A program made the position numbers and the translations under genes. The notes beneath the pieces are model-generated. The model was not told where the DNA came from. It saw nothing but the letters and a program-made list of their open reading frames with translations, and ran no database searches. Positions 11,041-23,700 of a stretch of 64,000 nucleotides of DNA are shown here, piece after piece (position 1 is the first letter of the stretch; every line of letters starts with the position of its first letter). Source of the DNA: Xiphydria camelus. Its lineage: Eukaryota > Arthropoda > Insecta > Hymenoptera > Xiphydriidae. The stretch is taken from NCBI GenBank assembly GCA_963678675.1, contig OY783192.1, positions 28,211,987 through 28,275,986 of the forward strand, in the 5' to 3' direction.

Positions 11041-12459
11041 ATATCATATTAAGGTATTCAATTCAGTGCAATATAGTGAACCGCGATTTTAACATTTCGC
11101 AACACATCGCGCCAAACTCCCTCGTCGTCACTAGAATTGAGTTCTGTACCGAGTCATTTCAGTGTGTTTAATTGCACACCATTGTCAACCATCAAACTCT
11201 ACTGTATTTTGTTAATTTAATATACTATTAATTAGTTTAGTGAGTGCAGTGTCCAGTTATTTGAACTAGCCGATCAGTTTCAATCTACCTTTCAGTTGTT
11301 CGGTTAAGGTAGTTAGACCGCTATAGCACTTTCCGAGCAATTTTAAAAAAAATATTGACAGATTTTAAATTATAAAAAACTGATAACTTTTCCTTATGAA
11401 TGAAATCAGTCTGACGTTTAGAAATAGAGATATTCAGTTTTTTTATTTCTCCATTGAAAGCAATCCCAAGTAGAAATTTTTCGCTTAAGTTAACTTTAAG
11501 TTAACCCGAAAATATGCTGGTCAGTTTTTGGATAATCCAAAAGATAACTGACAGTCAATATAAGGACGTGTTAATGTCTGTCCCGACCGTTAACTTTGGT
11601 TTTCAAAAAAAGACGATTACATCACCAACTTATAGTTAACTTCAGTGGATGTCTATTTGACAATCATTTGAAGGCGACTAAATAACATAATAATTTAGAT
11701 AACTAAAAGTCAACTGTGTTCCAGCGACCAAAATATTAACCCGCCATCGCACGCGCCTTTTATTTTAACGCGTTACACACGCATGCGAGCGTCGTGCTCA
11801 TATACATTGTTTTTACCAGTAACATTTACAAGTACTATAATCATGCATAAAAATGCTATATTTTTGATAATGGAATCCGATACATAAAAATACTTTTAAT
11901 AATTAGGGAATACAATATAATGGTAAATGGCCATCTACAACTCACCCTAGATACATTATATAATACAACAACTATAGCTTGTCTATTTTAAGGATGTTTC
12001 ACCGGTATTATAGAGGGGAGGTGAGGTGGAAGGGAACAGTACGATTTTTGTCAGTGTTCCAATCCCTGAACAAAAAAAAATGATTCTTTAATGACCTCCT
12101 TGAAGTTGTATTTCATGATATCGGTCGAGCCATTATTTTTCTGTAACTACTTTATTATCTGTATTCTTAAAGTGTGTCTTTAAAATTATAGAAAAATATT
12201 TTATAATTATTTTTAAAATATTGAAGCGGTCGGGAATAGCGGCAACATTGCCCCATAGAGTGTTATAGAGAAGTGTATTGGCACAATTTGATAATATTGC
12301 CTCACTAGAGCTTACTAGTTAAATCCTCGAATTATTAACATCCAACAAAAATAATATAAATTATAGTGAAAAGTGCTGTTTAAATGTATAAACATTAATC
12401 ATTGCGATTAATAATTTTCTCCAAACGTGAGCTCTCCGCATACAGACTGTTCCCCTCTA
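11041..12459. other. No gene recognised
   Basis: AT-rich sequence inside the 6.3-kb duplicated segment. I see no protein-like frame, inverted repeat or RNA gene. Confidence 0.5.
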
Positions 12460-12834
12460 CCGTATGTATCATGCCAAATTAAACAAGCAGAATTACCGAC
12501 ATTGCCGAAACGTTACCGACGGTCAAGAATTTTATAGTTAGAGTTGGCTTGAGAAGAGTGCGCTGTGTGTGCTGCGTGAGAGCGAAAAGTGTCAAACGTC
12601 TGATTTCCCGATAGCTGTCAATTCGGAAAATCGAAGTATTGAATAATAGACGAAACACTTCGATCTCTTGAATTAACAGCTATCGGGAAATCAGACGTTT
12701 GACACTTTTCGCTCTCACGCAGCACACACAGCGCACTCTTCTCAAGCCAACTCTAACTATTAAATTCTTGACCGTCGGTAAAGTTTCGGCAATGTCGGTA
12801 TATCTGCTTGTTTAATTTGGCATGATACATACGG
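12460..12834. mobile_element. TA-flanked MITE, CCGTATG family (copy 1)
   Basis: Begins CCGTATGTATCATGCC after TA and ends GGCATGATACATACGG before TA; 375 bp. Internal arms share TAGTTAGAGTTGGCTTGAG and GTGTCAAACGTCTGATTTCC with other family members at 47,675-47,887, 48,428-48,834 and 58,985-59,325. No transposase. Its right end coincides with the end of the 6.3-kb duplication. Confidence 0.85.
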
Positions 12835-12837
12835 TAT

Positions 12838-15414
12838 GCGGTATGCTTTGACGAAAGCGCGCGCTGCCAGCGCAGCAAGTCGGTAAATCGCGGTCGTCGA
12901 TAAAGACTGCGCGAAGCAATGACGCGCTCGACCTATCTGGCCCTCTGTGGCCCACCGTTTCTCGCGCTACAGTCGACTTTCTCGCGTGCACAGCGATAAT
13001 CATTGCATTGTGGCAAATGAATGGCCGCCTTCTCCAGTGTGTGCATATTCTGTTTTCCTGTAATTAATTTTACGTTGCTCCATAACTCGTGCGTGAAATA
13101 CCCTATACCTGATTTTATTCGGTAAGTACCCCGCCCGTTCTCCAGCCGATTCTCCGTGGAAAATCTCCGGGACGAGCGCCGCTCCGAAATCGCCGTCATC
13201 CTGGAATGTGTGCTCGTAAAACGCTCGGCCGGCGATTTGTTTTTATCGAGGACCTGCATTTCATTCTATTTCACAACGAATAATCGCGATACTCGTTGCG
13301 TCTTTGCGCTTACGACGCGTCGATCGTGCGTACGGTCAAGATGGTACTTGCGACGTGCGCTATACGGTCATTGTCAATATATCTGGCAGCCTATACGCCT
13401 TGTGCGTATCTCGAAAGTGCGCCGAAAGCGCCGCGTAGTGGCCAAGATTGGCACAACTGGGTTACACTGTCAACCAATCAGACCTTCCGGCTTGTGCTTC
13501 ACAGGCAAACCTAAGTGTACATGTGACCACATGTATAGTCGTACACCCCCGTGCCGTGTAACCCAGTACAGCACTTTTTGCTCACCAGGCGAGTAAGGCG
13601 GCGCCACCATCGATGCGCACAATGCGTATAGCACACTTTCTTCTTTGCAACCTTATTATATTTGTATGGGGAAAGGGAGATTACCCCTGGCACAAATTAC
13701 CATAATTCAAGTTTATTACGCTCCGGATATTCCGGCGGCGAGATCGATTCGGTAAAAATACGAAAATCCAAAATCAAATTTTTCAAGTGTTCTTACATTT
13801 ATCTCATTATTATATCAATGAAAAACACGTTCGTCGATAAAACTTTATCGTTCTACTTGAGAACAATTGCAATTTTCTTAGAAAAGACAGCTACGTTCGT
13901 CGACGCTTGGAAATGCATATTGTAATTTATGGAGCGCAGCGGGTTTTTCATTTCAAACTTTTTCTCTTTTTTGCTTTTAATCTCATTTTCCCTTAACGGG
14001 AAAAAATTAATATTGGAATAAATATTCTCTTATATATATAATATATTTTTTTTAGTAATGCAAAACCTGTTTAAAATATGGAGCACGGGATAGGTATACA
14101 GGATCGGTCACTTGGAAAATCAAATCGGTAGAAGTTGCTGCAGTTTTGTTTAATAGTTGCACAATTAGAGTTTCTCTCTACTGTGCTATATACCTTTCGC
14201 AAGTGTTATTAGTCACTGATTTTTGATTGGAACATTATAATTAGTGGGATTCATGAAATGCAGCACTTTGATTTCATATTTTACATCTCATTAAAGAAAT
14301 ATTCCATCAGGTTTATTTAACACAATGAAATTCTAAGAACTTCTACTAGTTTTTATTAATGATATTAGGAATATTGCCCCTTTTACTAATTAAGTGACCT
14401 TCTCATAATTATGGGCATATAAGAACAGAATCCTATCTGCAGATGCTCTGATTAGAAATGTGTAACTCCAGTTTTTATACACAATACAATAATGGATACT
14501 AAATAAAACCTACTACACTGCCTACTCTGTTTATTTTAACTGGCTTTTAAAATCGATCGGAAACAGATTTCTGTTATTGCTGCATCTCACCACAGAGGAT
14601 CAGTGCTTAATATCAGTCTATGTGTTGTATGCCTCTCTGAAACGTATTTTTGGCGCAGCGTATTTTAAGCACGGCATGACGTTTGCTTCAATGTAAAATT
14701 TTGACAGGCGCCAAAAGCCTTAGAAATGTTGTTATAATATTCAATTCGCGTACTTACCAGAATAGTGTATATATCTCCCTTCTGAAAAAATAAGTACTAA
14801 TGAGACACTAATAAGAAAACTAATGAAACACTAATTCAGTGATCTTTTCGCGTAGTATTTTACGGATGGACTGATGCCATTAGCGTCATTAGTGTTCCAT
14901 CCGCATTTCTTCATAACGATAAAACAATATTATTCGCGTACACAAAGTACGGACCCGTGTTTACACCAGAGTCTATTTCTTGCACGCTGCAACGCCAAGA
15001 GTCGTTTCCACAGAAAACAAAGCGCAAATAAATTGTTGCCGATGATTAATCTGTTATCAAAGTCTCCGCACGTCAGTCTCATATTTAGTTGACGAAATCT
15101 AATCTGAACATTCTTCTCGATGTATTTAACTCACTAGTCCAGTGTAAAGATAAAAAATTGTATAATCTTATTAGTGGACGGGTGCGGAGTACGACTTGAA
15201 ATTGACAAAAAGAATGTTTTCATTGGAACAGTTTAGTGGGTGGTGTTAAGATGTTGTTGCTAAAGGTGCATAGATGAGAGAATAAGATGAAAATAAATTT
15301 GGCATCCCTTTCTGAGTAATACGCGACACATTTAAGTATTCTCATTACGATGAAACTTGGTTGCAGTGCTGTTGGGGTGATAGCACTAGCCATAGTAATA
15401 CAGGAAAAGCTGGA
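12838..15414. other. Unique intergenic region upstream of GMP synthetase
   Basis: Fairly GC-rich from 12,840 to 13,600, where the inverted copy of the 783-858 repeat sits at 13,390-13,475, then AT-rich. No coding frame is convincing. The promoter of the downstream gene presumably lies near its 3' end, but I cannot place it. Confidence 0.5.
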
Positions 15415-15483
15415 ATGGAGAAGAGCGCGGACGCATTATTGTTTCGCGCCGAAAGAAATAACGGAGCCGACGCGGGGTCATGA
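15415..15483 (+). other. Upstream ORF overlapping the GMP synthetase start
   Basis: A 22-codon frame starts at ATG 15,415 and ends with TGA at 15,481-15,483, overlapping the main ATG (15,480-15,482) as ATGA. It matters only if the transcript starts upstream of 15,415, which cannot be seen here. Such an arrangement could lower translation or allow reinitiation; this is inference. Confidence 0.4.
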
Positions 15484-18272
15484 GTATTGCCAGTGGTAAC
15501 GACCGAGTAGCAATTTTGGATGCGGGGGCTCAGTATGGCAAGGTGATCGACCGTAAAGTACGCGAACTGAGCGTTTGCAGTGAAATTTTGCCTCTAGACA
15601 CTCCCGCGATGACCCTGCGGGAGCATGGCTACAAGTAATTACAATTTTCGAATGTATCCATTTGCATAATCTCCGACTAGACGTGGGACGATAATCGAAC
15701 GGATGGTTTGCAGAGCCGTCATCATTTCGGGGGGTCCTAGTTCAATATATGCCGAAGACGCGCCGAGATACGACGCCGGTATATTTCGAATAGGTATTCC
15801 GGTACTAGGTATTTGTTACGGCATGCAAATGATGAATAAAGAATTTGGAGGCACCGTTGTTAGGAAAGAAGGCCGGGAAGACGGTCAATTACCTGTCGAA
15901 GTAGATCCCAAGTGCCTTTTGTTCAAGTAAGTGAATGAACTCTTTTTCTCGCGGAAAGAAGGGCTTTCTAGAAAAAGGTTGAAGGGTAATGATGGGATCC
16001 TTCAATATTTCAGGGGCTTGGATAAATTTCAAATGGTATTACTGACTCATGGAGACAGTATAGACAAGGTAGCTGATAACTTTCGCATTACTGCCAGGTC
16101 GTCTAATTTTATAGTGGGAATAGCCAATGAAAAATTGAATTTATACGGGGTGCAATTTCATCCGGAAGTAGATCTCACGCCTAACGGGAAGGCCATGCTG
16201 TATAATTTTCTATTCGATATTGCCGGACTCACCGGTAATTACACATTACACGATCGGGAGAGTCAATGCATTCGGTATATCAAGGAAACTGTTGGGAATA
16301 ACAAGATTTTGGTGAGTTTTATAATTGTGTCTAAAGTATATAATTATTACGGCAAAAAATCGAGCAACAAATCCAGGCGAAGAATACGATCTGCGCGTAA
16401 TATAGTACAACAATACGCAATTGTCAATTGAAATAGAACAAACGATCGTAGTTGTTGGTGAGCGGCGGCGTGGACTCCACGGTGTGTGCAGCATTGCTGC
16501 ACAAGGCTCTGAGCAAAGAACAAGTAATACCGCTCCACATCGACAATGGCTTCATGCGGAAGGGTGAAACGCCATTGGTCGAGCGAAGTTTGGCACAGTT
16601 GGGTGTCAAGTTGAGGGTAGTAAATGCCGGGCACAATTTTATGCAAGGCACTACCACGATTCCGATGGAACCTATCGGAGCGACGATCAACTCTAGTGTT
16701 ATGAACAACAAGGGAATCAGCGTAGGTGCAGTCGGGCCGAGGATCAGGCTGACGAAAATGCTATGCGCGACTACGAATCCCGAAGAGAAGCGCAAGATAA
16801 TCGGTGACGTTTTTGTACGGATAGCCAACGAAGCTATGGCGGAAATGGGTTTGAAGCCCGAGGAGGTTTTCTTGGGCCAGGGAACGCTCAGACCCGATCT
16901 CATAGAAAGTGCCAGCAACTTAGCCAGCGGTAAAGTCCTTTCCTTGATTCAACGGCATTATGGACGCGAGAGACTGCAAAAAATTTAACTTTCCTTTCAT
17001 TTTCCTTAGGTAAGGCAGATGCTATAAAGACGCATCACAACGACAGCGACCTAGTAAGGGCATTACGAGCACAAGGTCGGGTGGTAGAGCCTTTGAAGGA
17101 CTTTCACAAGGATGAAGTCAGGCAGTTAGGATGCGACTTGGGACTACCGGCACCCCTTGTCGCTCGGCATCCATTTCCCGGACCTGGACTCGCTATACGC
17201 ATTCTCTGTGCCGACGAACCCTACATGGACAAAGATTTTTCAGAAACGCAGGTAATTTTATACCTGTGATTACGCTTCTTATTTTTAATTTCCGTATACA
17301 CCTATTTCATTGACGTTTAAACGATGTCAGATTTATGTTGCGTAACTGATATAACACGGGAACATCGGCCGTAGGTTATAGTGAAAATAATGGCGGAGTA
17401 CGAGCAGATGCTCCAGAAAAAGCATGCACTTTTAAATCGCGTGGAAGGCGCTACCAGCGAAGCTGAACGTCAACACTTACGACGGATTTCTAGCCGTCAT
17501 CATCTCGCAGCCACTCTTCTGCCACTTCGTAGCGTGGGAGTTCAGGTACGCGTAATTGAAAACATGTTCTACCCTTAATCTTTACCGATGTATTCTCGTC
17601 GTACGCCACACAGCGACATTAATTACAACTGATACGAACAGGGTGATCGAAGGAGTTACAGTTACGTAGTAGGTTTATCAAGTGAAGAAAATTCGACTGA
17701 GGGTGTGCAGTGGGACGACATGTTGTTCCTCGCCAAACTCATCCCACGCGTCTGCCACAATGTCAATCGTGTCTGCTACATATTTGGGAAGTTAGTCCAC
17801 AATGTCATGGACATCACTCCCACACACCTCACGTCCAACGTGCTAGCCACTCTCAGGCAGGCTGACCATTTAGCCAATCAGGTATTGGCTTCCAACGGCT
17901 GCATGGATGCCGTCAGTCAGATGCCGGTAGTTCTTATACCGGTACACTTCGATCGGGAAGCCGCGTCCAGAGCGCCGTCGTGTCAGCGTTCCATAGTACT
18001 CAGGCCATTCTGCTCTCGCGATTTCATGACCGGCACTCCGGCCATTCCCGGCAACGAGCTACCAGTGCACGCAAGTTGATCCTTTCTTCGAATTTTTATC
18101 GCCATTGCGTGGAATTTCATCGACCGGCCGTTGATCGATTTTTTTTACCGGAAACGATCTTACGTTTCAGGTGGTGAAGAAAATGGTGACCGAGATATTA
18201 ACGGTGCCCGGCATTTCGCGCGTCCTCTACGATCTGACGTCCAAACCGCCAGGCACTACCGAGTGGGAGTAG
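15480..18272 (+). CDS. GMPS: GMP synthase (glutamine-hydrolysing), eight exons
   Basis: Converts XMP to GMP with ATP and glutamine, the last step of de novo guanine nucleotide synthesis, in the cytosol. Exons: 15480-15634, 15714-15926, 16014-16311, 16452-16929, 17010-17251, 17375-17545, 17642-18070, 18171-18272. They join in frame to 695 codons, close to the animal enzyme's usual ~690. The N-terminal class I glutamine amidotransferase domain opens with [14 protein letters not shown] and has nucleophile Cys86 in GICYGMQ, with His172/Glu174 in FHPEV. The ATP-pyrophosphatase P-loop SGGVDST starts at residue 226. [11 protein letters not shown] and the C-terminal [11 protein letters not shown] dimerisation tail follow. 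Every intron is GT-AG except the last, which is GC-AG. The start is the first ATG in frame with the conserved domain. I see no stops or frameshifts. Identification is very secure. Confidence 0.96.
18071..18170 (+). other. GC-AG intron of GMP synthetase
   Basis: The codons CCA GTG CAC are followed by GCAAGT instead of GTAAGT. The acceptor is a pyrimidine tract ending TTTCAG at 18,170. Using this GC donor joins ...LPVH to VVKKMVTEI exactly as the family requires; no GT donor nearby keeps frame and conserved residues. Confidence 0.85.
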
Positions 18273-18751
18273 TGAACGCTCACCACCCCCCCCCCCCCCC
18301 CCGACTCACCCCTTTCTATTTTTTCACCATCCTTGCGCGTAACGACAAGAAAAAAAAAAGTAAAAACTATATTTAAAAAATATATATATATTACAAAAAC
18401 CCGTACGAATGCAAGGTTTATGACTTCTTACCGATTTACATAAAGCCTACAAGCGAAAGAATACTCTTAATTATGTTACCGATTATTGTTCGTTAGTGCG
18501 CTACCTAAAGTTCGCGGTACTAGCCGTATTCTCTGTACCCGAACGACCGGAACATCCTCGGCTATCAGCGAACGATCAATGATTTTGCGTCATCCATCGG
18601 CGGGGACTTACCGCGACCGGCAATGTCTCTCGGTTGCTTGGGTATAGGGAACACGCCTATTGTGTTCAATTAGGTGGAAGAGGTAAGTAATGCATTTTAA
18701 AATTGTAAATATATTCTCTTTATTTTATAATCTATGTATAAATATCTTATC
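18273..18751. other. Intergenic space between convergent genes
   Basis: 3' flank of GMP synthetase and of the - strand REV1 fragment. Contains a run of about 17 C at 18,286-18,302 and A-rich stretches near 18,345-18,395 that may include the polyadenylation region. No gene. Confidence 0.6.
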
Positions 18752-20710
18752 TCACTCGATTTGCATAGTCTGTATTATATTGTCACTGTTACATCCGGGT
18801 CTGTTGCATTCGAATTGTGGTAACATTAAATCGCTGTTATATTCGACTTGCATACATTGTTGAACGTGTACCACGGTTTCCCTGTAAGCCCGATGCCAAA
18901 TGCAATTCCCAACTTTCACGACGCATCTGTGGATAAGGGAAGAAATGCCAGACATTTTATTAATATATTTCGCTACACTTAGAGAGGGAAAGAGCGAGAG
19001 AGAAAGGAAGGAGTCATCTTTATTTTACCGTTACGCGTAATAAGTTATATAAAATGCATCTGTTCCTCTATCTTTAAGTATTTCTTTTTATTACATTACA
19101 TTAAGTTCGATTTTGTATGCGTAACATTTAACATACAATGTTGTATACCTGTGCATGGTTTTCAATAAGACATGCAGATCATCAATGCGTTTCTCCTTCG
19201 GAAGTCGACCGAGGAACGTTTTGATGGATTTCAAGTCGATTTCATTGACAGTATTACACGTAGATATCCACGTTTGTATTTGCATTCTTACCTGTAACAT
19301 ACATTTTATGTCATTATTTTCACGATTCGCGCGTGCTTCACCGGTAATCGATGTATTTTTATTCGCATTTTGAAGGTTTCGTCTCACTTGCGTGCAACAA
19401 TGTTAGGGAAAAAATAATGTACTACTAGGATTTCAAAGAGCTCAGAGGTTTGTGCATATACGGTAACTATTAAACGAAAGCTATAACTTAATTTTATTAA
19501 CGATCCTCTTTCATCATCCCACAAAACCAATGATTTTCTATCGACGCTTACACGCGCAAAGAACTGCAGCTGCGAAACGTGAAGATTTGCAGATTGATAA
19601 TCGGTCGAAAAAATATACCTCCTGTGTCGATAGATCGAAAAACTGCTCCACCAGTGCTTCCTTCATTTCTTCAAAAGGATCAACCTTCGAATCGTTCTCC
19701 GTATTATCGTTATCGCGTATTGCTTTTTTTTCCATCTGTATTTCTGTAATTTCTGTGGTAGTAGTCGGCACTTTTTCTTCCACGGAAGTAGGCTGACCCT
19801 TTGTTTCTGTAGATCGTTTCGATTCGGACTGATCTTTCTGTCCGTTTTTGTTATTCAATGGTATTTTACTACCCTTCACCTCTTCTTTGCCCTTCGATGA
19901 CTTTTTTGCTCCTTTCTTTTTCACATGATTCGTATTCTTCGCGGCAATTCCTTTGCTCTTAGATGATCGTGCTGATTTAGTGGCAGATTCGAATTTGTTC
20001 AAGAAATTCGCGACGCCGTTTTTTTTACTCGTGACTTCCGAGTTCAATTTTCTCGCCATTTTCTTAGTCATACAGTAATCTTTAACGTCCCTTCTTAGAT
20101 CTTCCGGCAACGCAGCTAGATATTCGGGATCCACTTGGGAAAATGAGAGATTTGCCTCAATACTCGCTTCCTCGTTCGATTGAATACCGACTGCCGCGTC
20201 GATACCATTTACAACGGCTTCACTCGTTTCCTCCACCGTTCCAAGATTATCGTTGGAACTGCCTTGACTGTTTACACGATATTCGTTAAAAATCTCATTT
20301 CTAATGTCTTCCGGCAATTCGACCAATACTGCCATGTCGAGCTCTCTCATGGGTGGCATTTTTACTTTTGACGATCTTTCCGAGGTCGCCTTCACATTTT
20401 TGAAGTACGACTCCTGTTTCGTTTGGATCTTCTCTGACTTTTGTTGATTCGTTTTCGCGTGAGAAGCTTTCGCTACAGTTTTTTTGGAGGAAATGATTTC
20501 ATGTCTTATGTCTTCCGGTAGCTCGGCCAACACAGACTCGTCAATCTCTTGAGAAAGTGCGAGAGGAGCCTCGTCTTCCTTTTCATTTCGACGATTGCTT
20601 GTCGATAAATCGGAACATTTACTTTGGCTAAAGTTTAGTACCGATGGCAGACGTTCGACTTTATTATTCTTCTTGCAAGAAGAAGATGCATCGTGTCCTT
20701 CTGAGTCCTT
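18752..20710 (-). CDS. REV1: REV1 DNA repair protein, C-terminal exons only
   Basis: REV1 is a Y-family deoxycytidyl transferase and scaffold for translesion synthesis. Three exons on the - strand: 20710-19619 (364 codons), 19291-19149 and 18926-18752, joined by GT-AG introns in compatible phases (GAG|GTA, AG|A). The first carries three ubiquitin-binding motifs with the LPEDI/LPEDL core, at about 20,538-20,493, 20,330-20,279 and 20,125-20,073, then a Lys/Ser-rich linker. The last two encode the C-terminal domain that binds other Y-family polymerases and REV7 (MQIQTWISTCN, NCIWHRAYRETVVHVQQC). The BRCT and polymerase domains are absent: the frame closes with TAA at 20,711-20,713, next to the junction with the duplicated segment. 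An acceptor-like AG precedes GACTCAG, so the break may fall in an intron. No other REV1 exon is seen to the window end. Confidence 0.85.
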
Positions 20711-20714
20711 TTAG

Positions 20715-23700
20715 TTTTTCGAGATATGGCGATGTACGTTTTAAAAGTAGACTGAAAATCGTCGATTTTGAGCGACCGAAATTCAACAGTTTTTTATTTT
20801 TTTCTTAAAAACCACAAAAGTTAGAAAAGTAAAATTACACTAAAATATGCGTATTTGTGCCCTCTATAAGTACGTATTTTTATATTTTTATATTTCTCAA
20901 CTTTTTTTCCATCAGCCACTTTTCCGAAGTGGACAATACTTTTAAGCGTTTTCGACCGCTCGACCGGTTCTTGCATCGGGAGCCTCAATTGGGGAATTTT
21001 GATACCTGATTTATCCAGGAAAGCCATACACTGTTTCTAGGTAGCCTAACGCACCCTCACGATCGAGAACGAACATTCGGCTTTCTCGATCGTGACGTGC
21101 GAAACTCGGGGAATCGTAATTAAGGGGGTATTACTGTCTAGACGCTTCAAAAATTCGATTTTTTTTTCTTGCATTTTCTTATAATTTGGGAGTTTGAGAA
21201 TGTGTCTCAAAAATACTAATTTGAAATTCGTAGAACTCCTATAGCTACAGAGGCTTAATGGCTGCGGTGCGTTGGGGCGCAGCAGGTAGTCATCAATTTT
21301 AAACGCGTTTTTCTCGAAACGACATTTTTCAAGTCGGGCGCACGTTTTTCTCAAAAACTATTGGACCGATTGACTTCTGGTTTTGCACACATTTCGAGGG
21401 AACCTTCACCTATGGTCTGAACTAGAATAATACCGATAGCTTGAATATTTTAGCCCTGCTCTCATGTTTTAGTTGACAATTTTTCGGGAAAATTAAACTT
21501 TAATCTTCAAACAGCTGCGATTGCGATAAAAAATTTCGTACCTACTTAGTTCTAGTTCAGACGATAACTACATTCATATAGATTAAAAAAAAAATTTGTT
21601 CTTCTCTCTTAGACGATTAGGACCGCCACAATATGGTCGCCCGATTGGACGAGCGTCTCACGCCACGATTTGCATAACAGCGCATAACTTGTACAGATTC
21701 CAATAAAATGTTTTATTAAAATTTGTATTGTTAGTTGAAACATGTCTTATTATGCGTTAAGAACCCCGGCACTCTGTAGGTTTGATAGTTTTCGCAAAAT
21801 TAATTCCTAAAAATTACATTAAAAACAAGCGTCTAGACAGTAATACCCCCTTAACGGTACCCTCGCACTTTGAACTCGGGCCTCATAAGTTCCCCAGCGT
21901 TATCAAGATTCCTCCTCTCTCTCTAGCTGATCAGGGCTCATCGCGTCGCGTCGCGTCGCGTCAGCCCACGCTATCCCCTCCGCTAGGCTACGATGCGAAT
22001 ATATAAACCGGGACTAAAAGTGTAAGTAATCATTGTAAATTACGATTCAAGCAACGGTAAACTGTATCTCCTATTTAAATATAATGTAATTTAATAGAGT
22101 GCGTGCAGTGTATGAAATCATGACGTAGAAGTCCCCTTGCGACGGAACACATATTAACACAAACTCAAGTCACTTGATACATTTTGTAAATCGGTCACAT
22201 TGGCGAAGCGGTAGGTTTTGGCGAATTTAGGCTGTCAATGAGTCCGCAGCCATACACCTTTCCCGGAAGGATTAATTACTGGACGAGTCGTAATGAACCG
22301 CTTTCCGCAATACCCATTCTAATTAATACCGCTATCTATCTTCTTCTATCTTCCATATACACGTTTAAATAAAAATGTTATATTCGTTTCTTCAAGGTCT
22401 AACGTCGCGGTCTCACAGGGTCATAAACTGGGTGAGAGCACTACCTGTATTGTGCATGTGTCACGTCAAAGTCGACACGTTGAGACCGCGTCATAAGATC
22501 TCCGAAAGTTCTTTACCGATTGCTTTGAAATTTGGACATAACGTTGCATTTGAATACGCACGTTTTTTTTTTATATATCTACTATCTATATACCAACTCC
22601 CTTAAGTGAGTAAAATAAAGAATGAGATTATTTCGTGATTCACGCGGACAAAGTCGCGAGGGGAAAGCTATTGACTACTTACTTCTAAAGTAACTGAATA
22701 TGGATTAAGAGTTACTGATGTCTGGCGAATCACACGGCCTTCTATCACAGAAATTTGGGTTATACCACATTTGTGTGTGTGCGCTCACTCACATTTAAAA
22801 CATGTTTAGAAGAGACTAATTTTAGGCCAATTTATACGAAGCATCATTATGATGCATAAATTTTACAGCCTGAAAGCCGAAATAAATTATAGTAAGTATC
22901 CATTGCCAGCAAGTTCACATTGACACATCAGGTCCTACGGTCACTTAACTACAAGGCCGGGTGTCCACCGGATCGGGCCGACCACAATGGGCATGTTCAC
23001 AACTTTTTGTACAACTGTTTAAAGTGCATGAATCGGAAGATTAGGGTATTAAAGTAATGTAGGTAAAAAATGGGCCATTAAAAAAATGTTTTTCCATTAT
23101 TTTTGAGATGTTAAAAAAGGCATTCGTTTTAAAGCGTCGCACTTTCACCGCCATTTTAACTGACCAATCAGAGTCGGGCAACAGATTCTCCACCATTCAC
23201 AAACCCGGGTTTGGCCCCTTGCCAATGGCTTTAGTGACGTCACTAAGGATTTCGTTTGAATCGAAGTCAAACTTTAAACATTAAATAAAAAGAAATTAGT
23301 GCTCAGAAAAAAAAACAAACACATCTTATTAATAAGCACAAAAATTATTAACGAATGATCAAAAAAAAAAAATCGTGAACATGCCCATTGGGCTGATCGC
23401 TGGGCACTTGGGTATATATATACAGGGTGGACCAGGTTAAACGTCATTTTTTTTGATATGTGATAGAAATACCAAAAAAAAAGTGGACTTTCATAGGAAA
23501 ATTTTTTTCAAAAATGTTTCCTAACAAAGATACAGGGTGTCAAAGTTTCGAAAAAAAAATTGTTTTCTCATCATAACTACTAAACTACTTGATCGATTTC
23601 TATGAAATTTCGCACACAGGTCAATGTAGAACAGCTCTAAGCAATAATTAAATCATTTTTAAAAATTATCCAGTGGCGTAGATACTAGGGGCCGGTATCC

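Larger units (their letters stand above)
6531..12837 (+). repeat. 6.3-kb duplicated segment, copy 1
   Basis: Matches 20,715-27,028 in the same orientation almost base for base. The differences I found are a few substitutions (for example near 7,350 and 7,913) and small indels in homopolymers, an AC unit and a TA tract, netting 7 bp. The left limit lies inside the right TIR of the 3,210-6,807 transposon. The right limit is at the end of the TA-flanked MITE at 12,460-12,834. The flanks outside the two copies differ completely. Confidence 0.95.

Noticed and set aside
10748..11047. 99-codon - strand frame, repeated at 24,939-25,238
   Set aside because: Its presence twice only reflects the duplication. 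It spans a promoter-like module and resembles no protein family.
13156..13596. 146-codon frame upstream of GMP synthetase
   Set aside because: No ATG-led conserved sequence, composition is GC-driven, and it overlaps a dispersed repeat.
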